DNA from: Cryptomeria japonica
Taxonomy: Eukaryota > Streptophyta > Pinopsida > Cupressales > Cupressaceae
Direction: 5' to 3'
DNA length: 64,000 bases
Assembly: GCF_030272615.1 (NCBI RefSeq)
Contig: NC_081415.1
Span: 185,747,494-185,811,493 of the forward strand
Shown here: positions 33,627 through 44,893 of the stretch, one piece after another
Layout of the letters: the number at the start of each line of letters is the position of its first letter
How positions within the stretch are numbered: position 1 is the stretch's first letter
Notes under the pieces: model-generated
The model's input: the letters and a program-made list of their open reading frames with translations, nothing else
What the model was told of the DNA's origin: nothing
Database searches by the model: none
Program-made: the position numbers and the translations under genes

Positions 33627-35228
33627 TATAGACATCTAAAAATGGTCAATGCTTGCAGAGTCATAATTTAACATTCACGCATTGCCTTATTTTAGGGTTT
33701 TTGCGTTGCATTAACATTTCTTCTATGTTGCGTACTTGGTCTTTATCATTTGTGAGCATCGAGTCCTTCTTCTACATTCCTCATTTTCATTGCTTTCGAA
33801 TTAGGTCTTGTCGATAGCAATCTTCAGTCATGATTTTGGTCGATCTTATCCTGTCGCATCATGGTGCGTGCTCATTTATCATCATTTTGGACATCGTCAA
33901 TCCTAATCGATGATAGAATTAGGGTTTTGTCCTCTTGTCAATCTTTCAATCATCTTTTAGTAATCATTTGCGATTATCAACTTGTCAATCTTGTCATTTT
34001 GCGATTGATTCATCATCAATCCTTGTCCCCTTGTCAATCTTGTCATTTTGCGATCAATTTGTCATTGATCCTTGTCCCCTTGTCAATCTCATCATTTTGT
34101 GATCGATTCATCATTGATCCTTGTCCCCTTGTCAATCTCATCATTTTGTGATTGATTCGTCATCGATCCTTGTCCTTGTCAATCTTGTCATTTTGCGATC
34201 GATTTGTCATCCATCCTTGTCCTTTTCAATCATGTCAATTTGGATCAATTAGTCATTGTTCCTTGTCAATTTGCGCCTATCAATTTGATCTCCTTGTCAA
34301 TCTTGGTCAACTTGTCATTGATTTTTGTCAACCAGTTTCAATCATTTATCAACATTGGTCCTATGTCAATTAGAATCATGATTGAACCTACATTAATTTC
34401 TTGTTGTCTTGACCTAATTACTTGTCCTCTTATTTCTAGGGTTTTATGATTTGTTCATTTAATCCTTTTCTTCTTCTTGGTGGGTTAAATAAATCTATTT
34501 ATTTAGTCCTGGGTCTCTTCCATGAATTAATTAATGGATGAAAACCTATTAATTAATTCACCTAATTTCTATTTCATATTTTTCCTCAATTTTCCAATTT
34601 ACTAATTTCTCCTAATTCCTAATTTCTATTTCTCCTATTTTCTTCAAATTTTCTAATTTTTTTCCCTAATTTTCTCCTATGTTTATGCTTCCATTTGTTG
34701 CAATCATGGAGGCTATTTTCTCTCTTCCCTTTTGTCATGGGAATGGCATTTTAATCTTGTCATAATTTGTCATAATTTTTGTCAATCCATCTTGCATGTC
34801 AATTTTGTCATACTCCTTGCATAGCAAATTATCATTTGTCATAATTTTGTCATTCTTGATTTGAATTTCCTTTCAAATCTCTTCATGCTAATCTTGTCCT
34901 CTCTCCAATTTGTCTATAAATTGGATGATTCTTCAATGAATCAATCAACCACGCTTCTAGTATCCTTATGCTACAATTTTCATCTTGTCAATCTTGCTTG
35001 CTTTCATACTTGTATTTTGCACTTGTAGGTGAGATCCACAAACAAAGTAATTTGAAGGATAAAGAAGGACAATGGAGGAACAATGAAGGAGATACATGCT
35101 TTGGTTTGCATTTTATTTTAGTATTTCATCTTCATGCCTTTATTGAATGTTTTTAGGATTTTCTTATCATTGCAATCTAGTTTTTGTGGTTAATATTGCT
35201 TTGATGTTTTTCCATTTTCCTATCTACG
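33627..35228 (+). repeat. 5' LTR of the plus-strand element
   Basis: Nearly identical to 44,894-46,506. Very rich in TTGTCAAT words. TATA-like box tataaatt at 34,915-34,922 (46,181-46,188 in the other LTR). AT palindromes at 34,484-34,560. Ends TCTACG, probably TCTACA mutated. Confidence 0.93.
33975..34225 (+). repeat. 49-bp minisatellite in the LTR
   Basis: About four and a half copies of a 49 bp unit beginning ccttgtccccttgtcaatct and containing tgtcattttgcgatcaattt; unit starts are near 34,021, 34,070, 34,119 and 34,168. The same array is in the 3' LTR at about 45,241-45,490, so it predates insertion. Confidence 0.85.
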
Positions 35229-35236
35229 TTTTCTCA

Positions 35237-35252
35237 TGAACCCGAGGTGAAC
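35237..35252 (+). other. Degenerate primer-binding site
   Basis: TGAACCCGAGGTGAAC lies eight bases after the 5' LTR. It aligns with the PBS of the gag-protease element (19,922), with ggt changed to ctca at its 5' end. Confidence 0.55.
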
Positions 35253-37123
35253 TAACCCCTTAACCATGTCTTGAGTGCTTTTGAGCTGATTTGCATGTGA
35301 AAAACTCAAGAAACAGGGCGACTCAAAGCTCTCTGGACACTCTTGCACCTGTGTTAAGGCATTTTGTGCATGTGTTTATGAGATTTGTGCCTATGTTGAG
35401 GAGATTTGCACCTGTGTTGGTGCATTTTGTGCCTGTGTAAGGCCAGAAACAAAGGTAAAACCAGTGTTTTTACTTGCAAATTACTTTGTTTTCATTCTAT
35501 TTCTTATATTCTGGTTTTTCTTTGGTACTGATTCTCTATGCAGCATCTTAGCATTACGTGTGACAAAGACTAAAAAAATACAACTACTAACAAATCTTAT
35601 GCAGGACACGGTCAAAGACTTTCACTAAAATATCTTGTTTGTGATTTTTTAAAAGTAGTTGCACATGTCATTTCTTAAAGGTTAATGAACACCATGCATG
35701 CTTTGTTTGTTTTTAATTCGATTGCATGTTTTAACCCTTAGAACTAGGCCTGCCTCCCAATTTTCCTGGCACTTCGCACAGGTATTGTTGAGAGGGAACG
35801 ACCCAAAGTGGTGATGGGCTAAAGCCAAGCTCTTCCGAACCACTCTAAATAACTATGGATGCAACGAAAGTTGTAGACAACGGGTGCTGGAATGGTATTG
35901 TGACAATTTATTCACTGGATCAATACCCACCCGAACGGATGCCCTTACTAGAATCTCTTGTTTTTAGAGGCCAAAATCCTTCTATCTGTTGGCTCAGGCA
36001 TTGTGATACGTGCATGCTGAAGACACCTCTCATGTACTCCTTAGTTAGAGATAGCAAGTTCTTGGGAAGTGATGCCCCTTGAACTTGAAGCTTGGTATGC
36101 CCGAGAAGTGAGTGCATTGTAAGGGGGAGCCAGTGCTACCAAGCGTCTAGCTATTCAGCTGAGTGTTGTATTTTATGGTTAGAGGATTCAACATATATTG
36201 TCCTTGCCAACCATAGGATTTGTTGTAATTGTGCTTGATTGTCTTGAGTCAAAGTCAAACAAACATTTTGTCTTCCATGATTGTCAAAGGTTAAAACAAA
36301 AAAAAACTTTTAAAAGTGCTCATAATCAACTTGGGTTTTCAAAATCAACAACCTTAAATTCAAAACAAAATCCAAACAAAAGTCCAAATTTGTCCAAGTA
36401 TTCATCCAACATTTGAACATGGCTTGTCAAAACATTGAATATCCTTATTTCAAAATTCATGTCACTTTAGGCTAGGTCTTGCATAGTCCCACTTAGGTCC
36501 TAAGGCATATTGTCATCTCCTTTCATTTTAGTCCTTTTCATTGCAAGCGTCCTCATTTTGCACTTAGGTCCAAGATCATTTTCCCTAAGTCTGCATTTCA
36601 TTGTCATATCCAAGCTAGATTTCCATTTAGGTGACATTCCTGCATTATCCTTGTCATGCTAAAATTAGGTCTTGCCTAGGTTGCATTTTGCATATTCCAA
36701 GTCATTGGTCTTCGCATATCCTTGTCATTGTATTGTCATCTTGTCTTGGCTTCATCTTGTCATATCATATCCTTAGATCATTTTCATGTCATATCCTAAG
36801 TCATTGTCATAAGCATTGCCTTCTTGCATTTAGTCTCAAAAATTTGGTTTGTCAAACTTGAAAAATCAAAACTTTGGATGATACCCTAAGTTGTTGTTAG
36901 GGAGTCTTGACCTTGTCTAAAATTTGTCCTTTCATTAATATCATTTTTGTCAAACCTAGCTTAGTATCCAAGCATATAGGTGAGACATTGTCAATTTGTC
37001 CTATTGTCATTTGGTCCTTTGTCCTTTAAGGTTTTGGCTTTATTTCAACTTCCCAAGGTTGTGTCTTTAGCTTTGCATTTCAAAAGTTTTTCCAAATCTT
37101 GAAAAACAACAAAAAACATTAAG
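35253..37123 (+). other. Leader of the plus-strand element with GCAC-TGTG motifs
   Basis: No gene seen. Bases 35,340-35,450 hold about five tgcacctgtgtt-type motifs (tgcacctgtgtta, tgcatgtgttta, tgcctatgttga, gcacctgtgttgg, tgcctgtgtaag), each with about 20-25 bp spacing. The rest is T-rich with many TTGTCAT words. Short frames are not convincing. Confidence 0.55.
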
Positions 37124-39847
37124 TTGCATTGTCATCCTTTTAGGTTGCATTTGTCAATCCCATTAGTTGCATTGCATAGTGACATGTTTGTTGAAATGAG
37201 GTCTCAACCTTCTTACGAAGCCATGTCATCACAATTGAGAAATCAATCATGTCAATCCAATCTCTACATGTCTCAAAACTTGGATCAAACTTATCATGAT
37301 GATGTAAATGTCCAAATACAAAAACTAGAGGAGAAACTAGCTCAAGAAAAGGAGATTTTGGAACAAAAAGTGAAAAACATTGAGAAGAATAGATCACAAA
37401 TGTCCAAAATGTTTCAAAAATTTCAAGGTCCAAACCCAAAATTTGAGCCAATTGATGTAAAATCTCTTATCAAATGATCAGACATACCAGCTCTCATCTC
37501 TCAAATAGAGATGATGAAACAATTTCAAAAAACAAGCACAAATTTCAATCAAGTCCTAAATCAAAATTCATTTGGTCAAATTTCAGTCAATCAAATCTCG
37601 AATCAACAACATATCCAACAGACACAACCAATGGTCCAATTTCAACAATATGTCCAACCGACTGTCAAGTATCAACAACAAACTCAATGGACAACTTAGT
37701 ATCAACAACTGCAATCACAAATTCAAAAACAAAACTTACAACATGCACCAAGCCAAATTTTGAACATGTCAAACCAATTTGATCAACATCTAGTTCAAAA
37801 TCAAAACATGACATCAGACTAGAACCAATTCCTTTCCAAACAAGTTCAAATTCCAGATACGACTTTGTCAAAACCTCGAAAGAAAGGTGGCCTTATTGCA
37901 AGGATCTTAAGGAAACTACAAAGTGAGTTTTTTGAGGAAGATCAAAATAATACACTTATGTCTAGCAATGCCTCATCCCCCCACAAACCAATTGACTCTC
38001 CAGTGGCATCTATCCCTACACCTTTAGAAGTTTCACAAGAACCTTCCATATTGTCCTCATCAAACAATACACCCAAGGATGAAATTACCCAAGGGCTATC
38101 CATAATTGATTGCCAAAATAATCCAATTCATGATGCACATCCTTGTCATGTTTCAGAAATACTAGACCCAATGCAACCATGCACTTTATTGCCATTACCT
38201 GTTTTAGAGGACCCCATTCGAAGTCCCTCTTCCTCATGTTTAAGCATTGATTCCTTGCCAGAATCCATCACAAATGTTCAAAGTGTATTTCCTTCATGCC
38301 AAAACATTGATTCCTTGTCAGAATCCCCCATGCATATCCAAAGTCCAACCTCATGTCAAGAGGATAATTTAGAGCATGAAGAAACGTGTCTTAAAAAAGA
38401 TCAAGATCAAGATCCTGAAACCTTATCATCCCATCCAATTGTTGACAAAGATCCCATTTCCCTAGACACTCGCAATGATTCCATTATTAGTATCCATTCT
38501 ATCCAAGAACACAATGTCCTTTCAAATCCCATTGGCATTCCACTTCCTAAGAAAGATAAAGATATCCCTTCCATCCTTTCCGATGATCCCATTAAAAGTT
38601 AAGAGCAAAGCTCCTTTAAAGAGGTTTCCAATGATCTTCCTCCTTGTCAAGATCAAATCATTCCTTTAGATCCTCCACAAGATCCACTTGTTCCTCCATC
38701 TCCTTGTCTTAATGCTCCATATACACTCCAAGATCACATTTCTTTTGATGATCCCATTATTTCTCCCATTCCATCTCTTGAAGAGCCTATCATTGAACCA
38801 TGTCCACTACACAATCCTAGCCCCCCTCATGATCCTAATCCCTCTCATGATTCTAACGTGTCAGTGCAAGATGTTCATGAACCCTTGACATGCATAATGA
38901 GTTCTTCCACTTTGGTGCAATCCGATCCACTTCAAGATCTCATTATTTCTCTCATATCATATCCACCTCATAATGGACTCGCGTCTTCTTCCCAAAGAAA
39001 AGAGTATCCTACAAGTCAAGATATTCATAAAGGCAAAGGAGTAGATCTCCATAAGAAAGAATCCCTTCATGTTAAAGAAAATATTAAGGGTCATGGCCTC
39101 AGTGAAATTCCTCAAGATGTGGGTACCCCTACTAAATCCAACATCCCTTCAAAATCCAAACATATCCCTTCCCCATCATACTTTCCATCCATCTTAGGTC
39201 CTTATATCCCTTCATCCTCTATGCAAGGTCAACAAAGGAACACATATTTGAGTAACTTTCATCCATCCAAAAGAACTCCATTTCATTCATATCCATCCAT
39301 GCATTCCTTTCCTCCTCCAAGAAATTTGAATGCCAAGTATAAAAGTCATAAGTCTAGAAATCCACATGTATTCAAGGATCAACATGTCCAATATAATCGA
39401 CATGTCAAAACAAAGAACAATATGTTCTATAAAGAAAAAGAAATATCCAAAAGGCCACAAAGGCCCACTGAGCCAAATAAATAAAAGTCAAAATATATAT
39501 GGGTTCCTAAATCCCTTGTGCAAGCAATGCACTCCAAGGAACCACAAAAGCATGAAAAATAAAAAACCATGTGGATCCCTAAGCAACTCCTTGAAGCACA
39601 AAAGCCTAAAGAAACATCCAACTTGGCATCCAAAGTTGCTATTCCTCCATCCAACCCTCTCAAATTTTTTCCTCCATCACCTTCTTCATCCGTTTTGGGC
39701 CCTTATGTCCCAAAATCCATAGCCTTTCCTCCGTCAAAATCTCAATATCCAAAATACATTTTTCCTCCATCAATCCACCACCCGTCAAAGTGTGTGCCAA
39801 TGTTGATCTTGCCTTCATTTCCATCCACTGAAGCCCAATTCTTCTAA
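37124..39847 (+). pseudogene. Long Gag-position protein, Pro/Ser-rich, unrecognised
   Basis: One plus-strand frame of about 908 codons, broken by six stops (37,475, 37,697, 37,820, 38,600, 39,482, 39,560) and no frameshift. The start is not fixed; Met codons occur at 37,124 and 37,184. Near residues 60-100 there is a coiled coil (VQIQKLEEKLAQEKEILEQK), then a Gln-rich part, a basic patch (KPRKKGGLIARILRKL), a long Pro/Ser/Asp-rich disordered part and two IWVPKSLV / MWIPKQLL repeats near the end. Its place right after the leader suggests Gag, but no capsid domain or CCHC knuckle is recognisable. It could instead be a capsid fragment fused to low-complexity sequence. No function assigned. Confidence 0.6.
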
Positions 39848-42159
39848 TACCCTATCCATTATCCAATGCATATTTTCCATCCTTCGATCCCTTTGGTCCA
39901 ATCCTTTGCATAAATCCTTGCCTTAGTTTCATCTCTTTTTCCGTGTCCTTATCCTACCAACATCTTTGAGCATACTTTTAAAGGTCATGGTCCATTTTTT
40001 TCAAGGCTACTATCCAAAAATAAATAAAAATAATAATATGCTTGAGTCCTTCTTCCATCCCCTATCATTTGTCCATCTTCTATTGAAAAAGTCAAAATAC
40101 AAAAAAAAAAAAAAAAAAAAAAAGACAAAAGAAAAAATTAAAGCAAAAATAATTCGTCCACTGGTGAAAACCTGGCAAACAGGTACCTTGGCCAAGTACC
40201 ATGATGAAAACCTAGAAAATAGGTGTCATGTGTAATCTATGAACTTCTTGCATACTATACTTGGGGACAGGTTTTATCCTATCATATCCTTTTGTCCTTC
40301 ATTGTTCCATTATCCTATTGAACCCCTATCATTATCCTTCATATCCTATTGTCCCTCATGTCTAGTTTCCCTTTCCACCTTTGATCTTGACAAGGCTAAG
40401 GATCATCATGAGCATCATGCGTCTTGTTTGCAGCTTTTAGTTCATCATAGCTTTTGGTCTTTATCCATTTGCTTATTATAACCTTTCATCCATATTCCCT
40501 GTCGTATTGCAACTTTCTGCCACTATCCCATATCCTATCCCGACCTTCAGTCCATGTCCCTTATCCATTCTTGGTCTTGCTTATCCTATCCATATTTTAT
40601 CACTATCCATACACTCTTTTTCATTCCTTGACCTTGATTTGACATAAGGACGCAAAATTTAAACATAGTTTCAAAAACCTCTTGACATGTCCCTCATGCC
40701 ATGTCACTGCTTTGCATTGCCATATCCAATCTCTTGTCCCATTGTCTCCATAATAAAAGGCTTTTGTCTTCCATCTATCCACCAACATTTTAGCAAGCCT
40801 ATTTATTCACCTGTCATATTCCTTGCCTTGCTAGACACTGGGGGCAAAATCATAAAAATTGAAAAATGTCCTGAAAAAAATCCCTAAAAATCAAATAATG
40901 TCCTGAAATAATCCAAAAAAATTCAAATAATGTCTTGAAAAAATCCCTAAAAAGTCAAATAAAGTCCTGAAAAATGATCAAAAAATTTCAAAACATCAAA
41001 ATCCAAAAACAATTTCTTTGGCATTTTGCATTTTGTCAATAAATGGTCCCCTTTGTGCATAAACAAATTGTTGAGCATACATCCAACAACAATCAATCAA
41101 ACATTGTGCTTTAATGAAATCACGCATTAACAGATGAACTTTTCAATCAAACTAGACATTCACACTGATCAAAATTGTCATGTCAATCAATCAACATCAA
41201 TATCATTTGTCCTTGTCACTATTATCATGGGTCTTATATAGGGTGTGGTATACTCAAAACTAGACTGTGTCCTATCTTAGACGGGGTACCACATTCCCTG
41301 AAACTAGACAGCATGATCATTCTTGTTTTCCACCTTTGACAATGATGATCAGAGTGTTTGTTTGACTGGGTTGAATTTGTGCATCTTATCTTTTTACTGA
41401 TTTATCTTTGGCTTCGATCATGTTCCTATCTTGCTCGATGATGTCACTGAGTGATTTAGAGTGATAGGGATGGTTCATGGTCCCCTTTCCTTGTTCGCTA
41501 TTTGTGGAATGTTTGTCACAAACTGGGGAAACTATATCATTGGGTGTCTATGATAAGTACGTTCGCTTTGTGAATGCCACACATACCTCAACCCTTGATG
41601 TATGCACCCTAGGATGCTTCACTCATTCCTTGTGTGCAATGTGTCTGTCTTTGGCAAAAGGGGTTGGGTTCTAGCTCTGGCCTTCAATGCCATGATGCTC
41701 TGCATTTGCTTTGCAACAATAAATAAAGGTTCTCACCTACTTATGTGCATTTGTGAAAGTAAGTTTTCCTTCATCTCTAACTGTCCTCTATCTAATTTCT
41801 TCTTACTAACATTACTTCCATTAGTCTTGGCAATCCGTCTAGTTTAGTTCTCTGATCTCCAAATAAATAAGTTGCATCCTGCATTTATGAGTTAGTACAC
41901 TTGCATTATATCGAGCCCATACAAAGCATTTTATCCATTTCATCTTATAAATGCATCAAAAACATAAACAACATTCATACATGTTCCAAAGATAGTACAT
42001 AGATAGTGCATAAGACATCCATACATGGAAAGTAAATATAAGCCATAACACATTGCATCCCATCATATAGCTGCATATCATATCATATATCAAAAAATTG
42101 TATCGGAGTACAAAATTGGACTGTCTATTCCACGTAAGGCTTGCAAGCTGAGTACATAA
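39848..42159 (+). other. Spacer between Gag-like frame and antisense PMD gene
   Basis: Non-coding. A run of 24 A's at 40,101-40,124 is followed by ggtgaaaacctggcaaacag and ccaagtaccatgatgaaaac (40,160-40,215). The Tat element has the same order just downstream of integrase (T/A run 50,091-50,150 minus strand, then tggcaaacgggcacctt and gggcaagtaccatggtgaaa). This marks where pol would have ended here. Confidence 0.6.
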
Positions 42160-44109
42160 TGTCAAATGTCCCCATCATAAGGAGCATGTGCCTCTGTCAT
42201 TGGGTGCTCCCTTTGTCCTCCTCATCCCTACCATGTCTTGAGGATGCCGCCTCTCTTGTCCCTGGTCCTGGCTATGGTGGTCTCATAGGTCCACTCACCC
42301 TCATCCTGCTCACTGACCTCCGAGAGCATTGCCTGCTCTCTGTCCTCGATCGTGACCGATATGATGCTGCTCGCTACTCTGGTGGAACTGCACTCTCATA
42401 TAAAGTCCTCAAGTGTTGCATCTCATCTCCATCTTCTAATAACATCTATGCCATCTCACATGCACTAGCATCCCTAATCGACCCAACATACTCGATCACT
42501 CTCTGCTCTGCTTGCTATGCCTGGGCTATTGCTGTATCTCGAGCCACTGTCAGTTTTCCTATCTCTGCTTTGTACCCCTATCCCTCTCAGTTTCCCACTG
42601 CTCCTACTCTATCCTCAAGATAGCATTCTGTCTCTCTAATGTGGCAATGTAATCATGTTGACTCGCTAGGGTGGCCCTACATATCTCCATCTCCTCTATG
42701 CTAGCTGTCTCCTGCCCTATGGATATATCCTACAATGACTCATGATTTGCTGGATCTGGCTCCTCTTGTTGCATGCACCTAGGACTTTCCTCATCCCCCT
42801 TGTCCTCATCTCCCTCATCCTCATCTTCCTCATCCTCTCCCTCCTCATCATCTCCCTCCTCATCTCCCTCATCATCATCCTCCTCCTCTCCAGCAAGTGG
42901 GAAGCCCTCCTATCTCCTAGGTACCAGAATATCAGGATCCGTCAATGGCACTGGCCGCTGTCATGAAAACCATCACTCATACTCCTTTGTCATCTTGGCA
43001 TCTACAACATCTGATCTCCAATCCCACTATCTTCGCTGCAGCTATATGAAGCCAACATATGCTATGCGTGGCTGGATCATCCTCCCCCACTGACTCGTCT
43101 CTCTGTGGGATCGGGCAAAGTGTGCAATCCCTGTCGGTACATCCTGCCTTTCTCCAAACTATTGTCTGACTCTCTTTGGCAGATACATCTCAATCACTCT
43201 CTAGTGATTCACTGGTCACCCAATTAGGTATCTCTCTTGTCTTCAATATGGTAGCTCATCGCCATCATCTGACCATCCCGGGCAATCAAGATATGTCCTC
43301 CAGGTGAAATCTCTCAACTTGTCTAGCTCATGTCGCCAATACAATATGTATCCGAATGGAACCTGTCTTAGTGCTCCCCTATAGCAGTACACATATGGTT
43401 AATGTGGTACTACCTATCTCTCTGCAATCGGCCGACATATGGCTATGTGCTCAAATGCCCATACCTGTAACAGTGTGACCCCACAACTCAAAGTCTGTAC
43501 CCTCTGATACGCTATCTGATGCAACTGAAAATATAGCATGGCAAGCACACATGAGCCCCATGCGTACATAGTCCCCTCTGTCACCATCCACTCTAACACT
43601 CTTCCCCATCCAATAGGGAATCCATGTCCTCGTCTATCACCTGCTAATAGGCATGCTATAACCACTGCTATCACCACATATCGCTGGTCATACTCTGCTG
43701 CCATGGTCTTCCAGTGGATCTCCCTCTCTACGATATTAAGGTCATCTGTGTCGCACTCAAATAATCTACACAAAGAGTCTCTCCCTGTCGCTGGGTCATA
43801 TACCACCATCTCCCCATGAATTAGAATGCGGAGGATATGCCACACATCCTCTAGTGTCACAGTCACCTCTCCAGTTGGAAGATGGAAGGAGGAAGTCTCT
43901 GAATGCCATCGCTCTGCCAATGCGGTGAGTAGTCCTGTGTTTGCCCTAATCTCGAGCATGTATGTGATGTAGTATAATCCAAGTCCTGCTAATGTATCTT
44001 TGTTAGTACTCCTGAGTCTGTATCGCAACATGAAGCAGTCGGGTCTGTTTTCCCGCGTGATCAATGGATACTGTCGACTTTGCATCACAATTGGGGCACA
44101 ATTTGTCAT
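42160..44109 (-). pseudogene. Plant mobile domain protein, antisense in the plus-strand element
   Basis: The minus strand is open from 44,109 to 43,414 (231 residues), starting MTNCAPIVMQSRQYPLI. It encodes the PMD core: LLTALAERWHSETSSFHL, EVTVTLEDVWHILRI, VIACLLAGDRRGHGFPIGWG, MYAWGSCVLAMLYFQLHQIA, LSCGVTLLQVWAFEHIA. The frame continues with stops through FTWRTYLDCPGW, an Asp/Glu-rich acidic tract (about 42,890-42,775) and a coiled coil (ATLASQHDYIATLERQNAIL) to about 42,160. Length and order parallel the copy in the Tat element. PMD proteins of the MAIN/MAIL1 family act in the nucleus; the role of transposon-borne copies is unknown. At least seven stops, so non-functional here. Confidence 0.88.
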
Positions 44110-44234
44110 TTTTAGGGTTATTTCCTAAGGGCTATATTTCCTAGTTTCATACACCAATCAGGGTTTTCTTATCTATTTTTGACCTATCCTACCCTTATCC
44201 CTCTTTTCAGGATCATCTATGCGTTGTTTTCGGT

Positions 44235-44345
44235 CAAATTAGAGTCATCAGTGCACAATTGCGCTTGTGTACAATGTCTTGCACCTATGCAGCATCAAGC
44301 TACACCTGTGTACCTTACACAAGCACAGAATGCACCCACACAGGT
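44235..44345. repeat. GCAC-TGTG motif cluster in PMD leader
   Basis: About five motifs in both orientations: gcgcttgtgtac, ttgcacctatgc, ctacacctgtgtac, and, on the minus strand, tgcacctgtgtggg and tgtgcttgtgtaag. Same core as the cluster in the gag leader (35,340-35,450). Confidence 0.55.
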
Positions 44346-44605
44346 GCAGATCCCCATTCTTCTCGCCCTTGTGGGCCCCGCAATGTCCTGCAAGCAAGTA
44401 AAATTCATGAAATTTGACACATGAGTTTTTGAGCTACATACCGCTACTCCCATGTCGTCCGATTGTCTGTAGGTGCATACATGTTCCCCAAGGTGATCTA
44501 CCATTGGAATGTTTGCCATCTCTCTGCAAGGATCATTTTTCCAGAGAAACAATTCCTCCACTTTGGCCAGTGCAAATGAACTCTTTTCATTCTCTTTGTC
44601 TCCTA

Positions 44606-44616
44606 TATAGCTCTTT
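44606..44616 (-). promoter_or_regulatory. Candidate antisense promoter (TATA) for PMD
   Basis: The minus strand reads GAGCTATATAGGAG, about 500 bp upstream of the PMD start and 280 bp inside the 3' LTR. Downstream on the same strand are a donor-like GCG|GTATGT near 44,440 and an acceptor-like TACTTGCTTGCAG near 44,393. Confidence 0.5.
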
Positions 44617-44875
44617 GTCAGTACCTAGATGGGCGTGCATGCTCTCCATCTTATGCTGGTCGTGATCTTTTGCACCTTCCACTACTTGTCATTTGTGTAT
44701 CCGATCTTTGATCTTTGATCCATTTGATCCTATCATTTTCTATCATTCTTATCAATCAATTGGCCTCTTTTCTAGATTTTTCCGGCCAATTCCTCGAGGG
44801 GGCATGCATATGTCATTGTCATTTTCTGGCGCATTTTCATTATTGTTCTTTGAAACAACGCTTAGAATCACATTG

Positions 44876-44893
44876 TCTCAAAGAGGGGCAAAA
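44876..44893 (+). other. Polypurine tract
   Basis: CTCAAAGAGGGGCAAAA immediately precedes TGTAGACATC of the 3' LTR. Identical to the tract of the Tat element. Confidence 0.85.

Noticed and set aside
34021-34220. Regular 49 bp repeats resembling a CRISPR array
   Set aside because: No distinct spacers, units diverge continuously, plant context. A minisatellite.
33861-34449. Repeated open frames rich in Ser/Leu/Ile, also at 45,127-45,715
   Set aside because: Translation of the 49 bp minisatellite in the LTR, not a protein repeat.
40101-40124. 24-base A run as the poly(A) tail of a LINE or processed pseudogene
   Set aside because: No duplication flanks it, and the other element has an A-rich tract at the same place after integrase, so it belongs to the LTR element.
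42742-43093. Plus-strand Ser-rich frame
   Set aside because: It is the complement of the Asp/Glu-rich tract of the antisense PMD gene.
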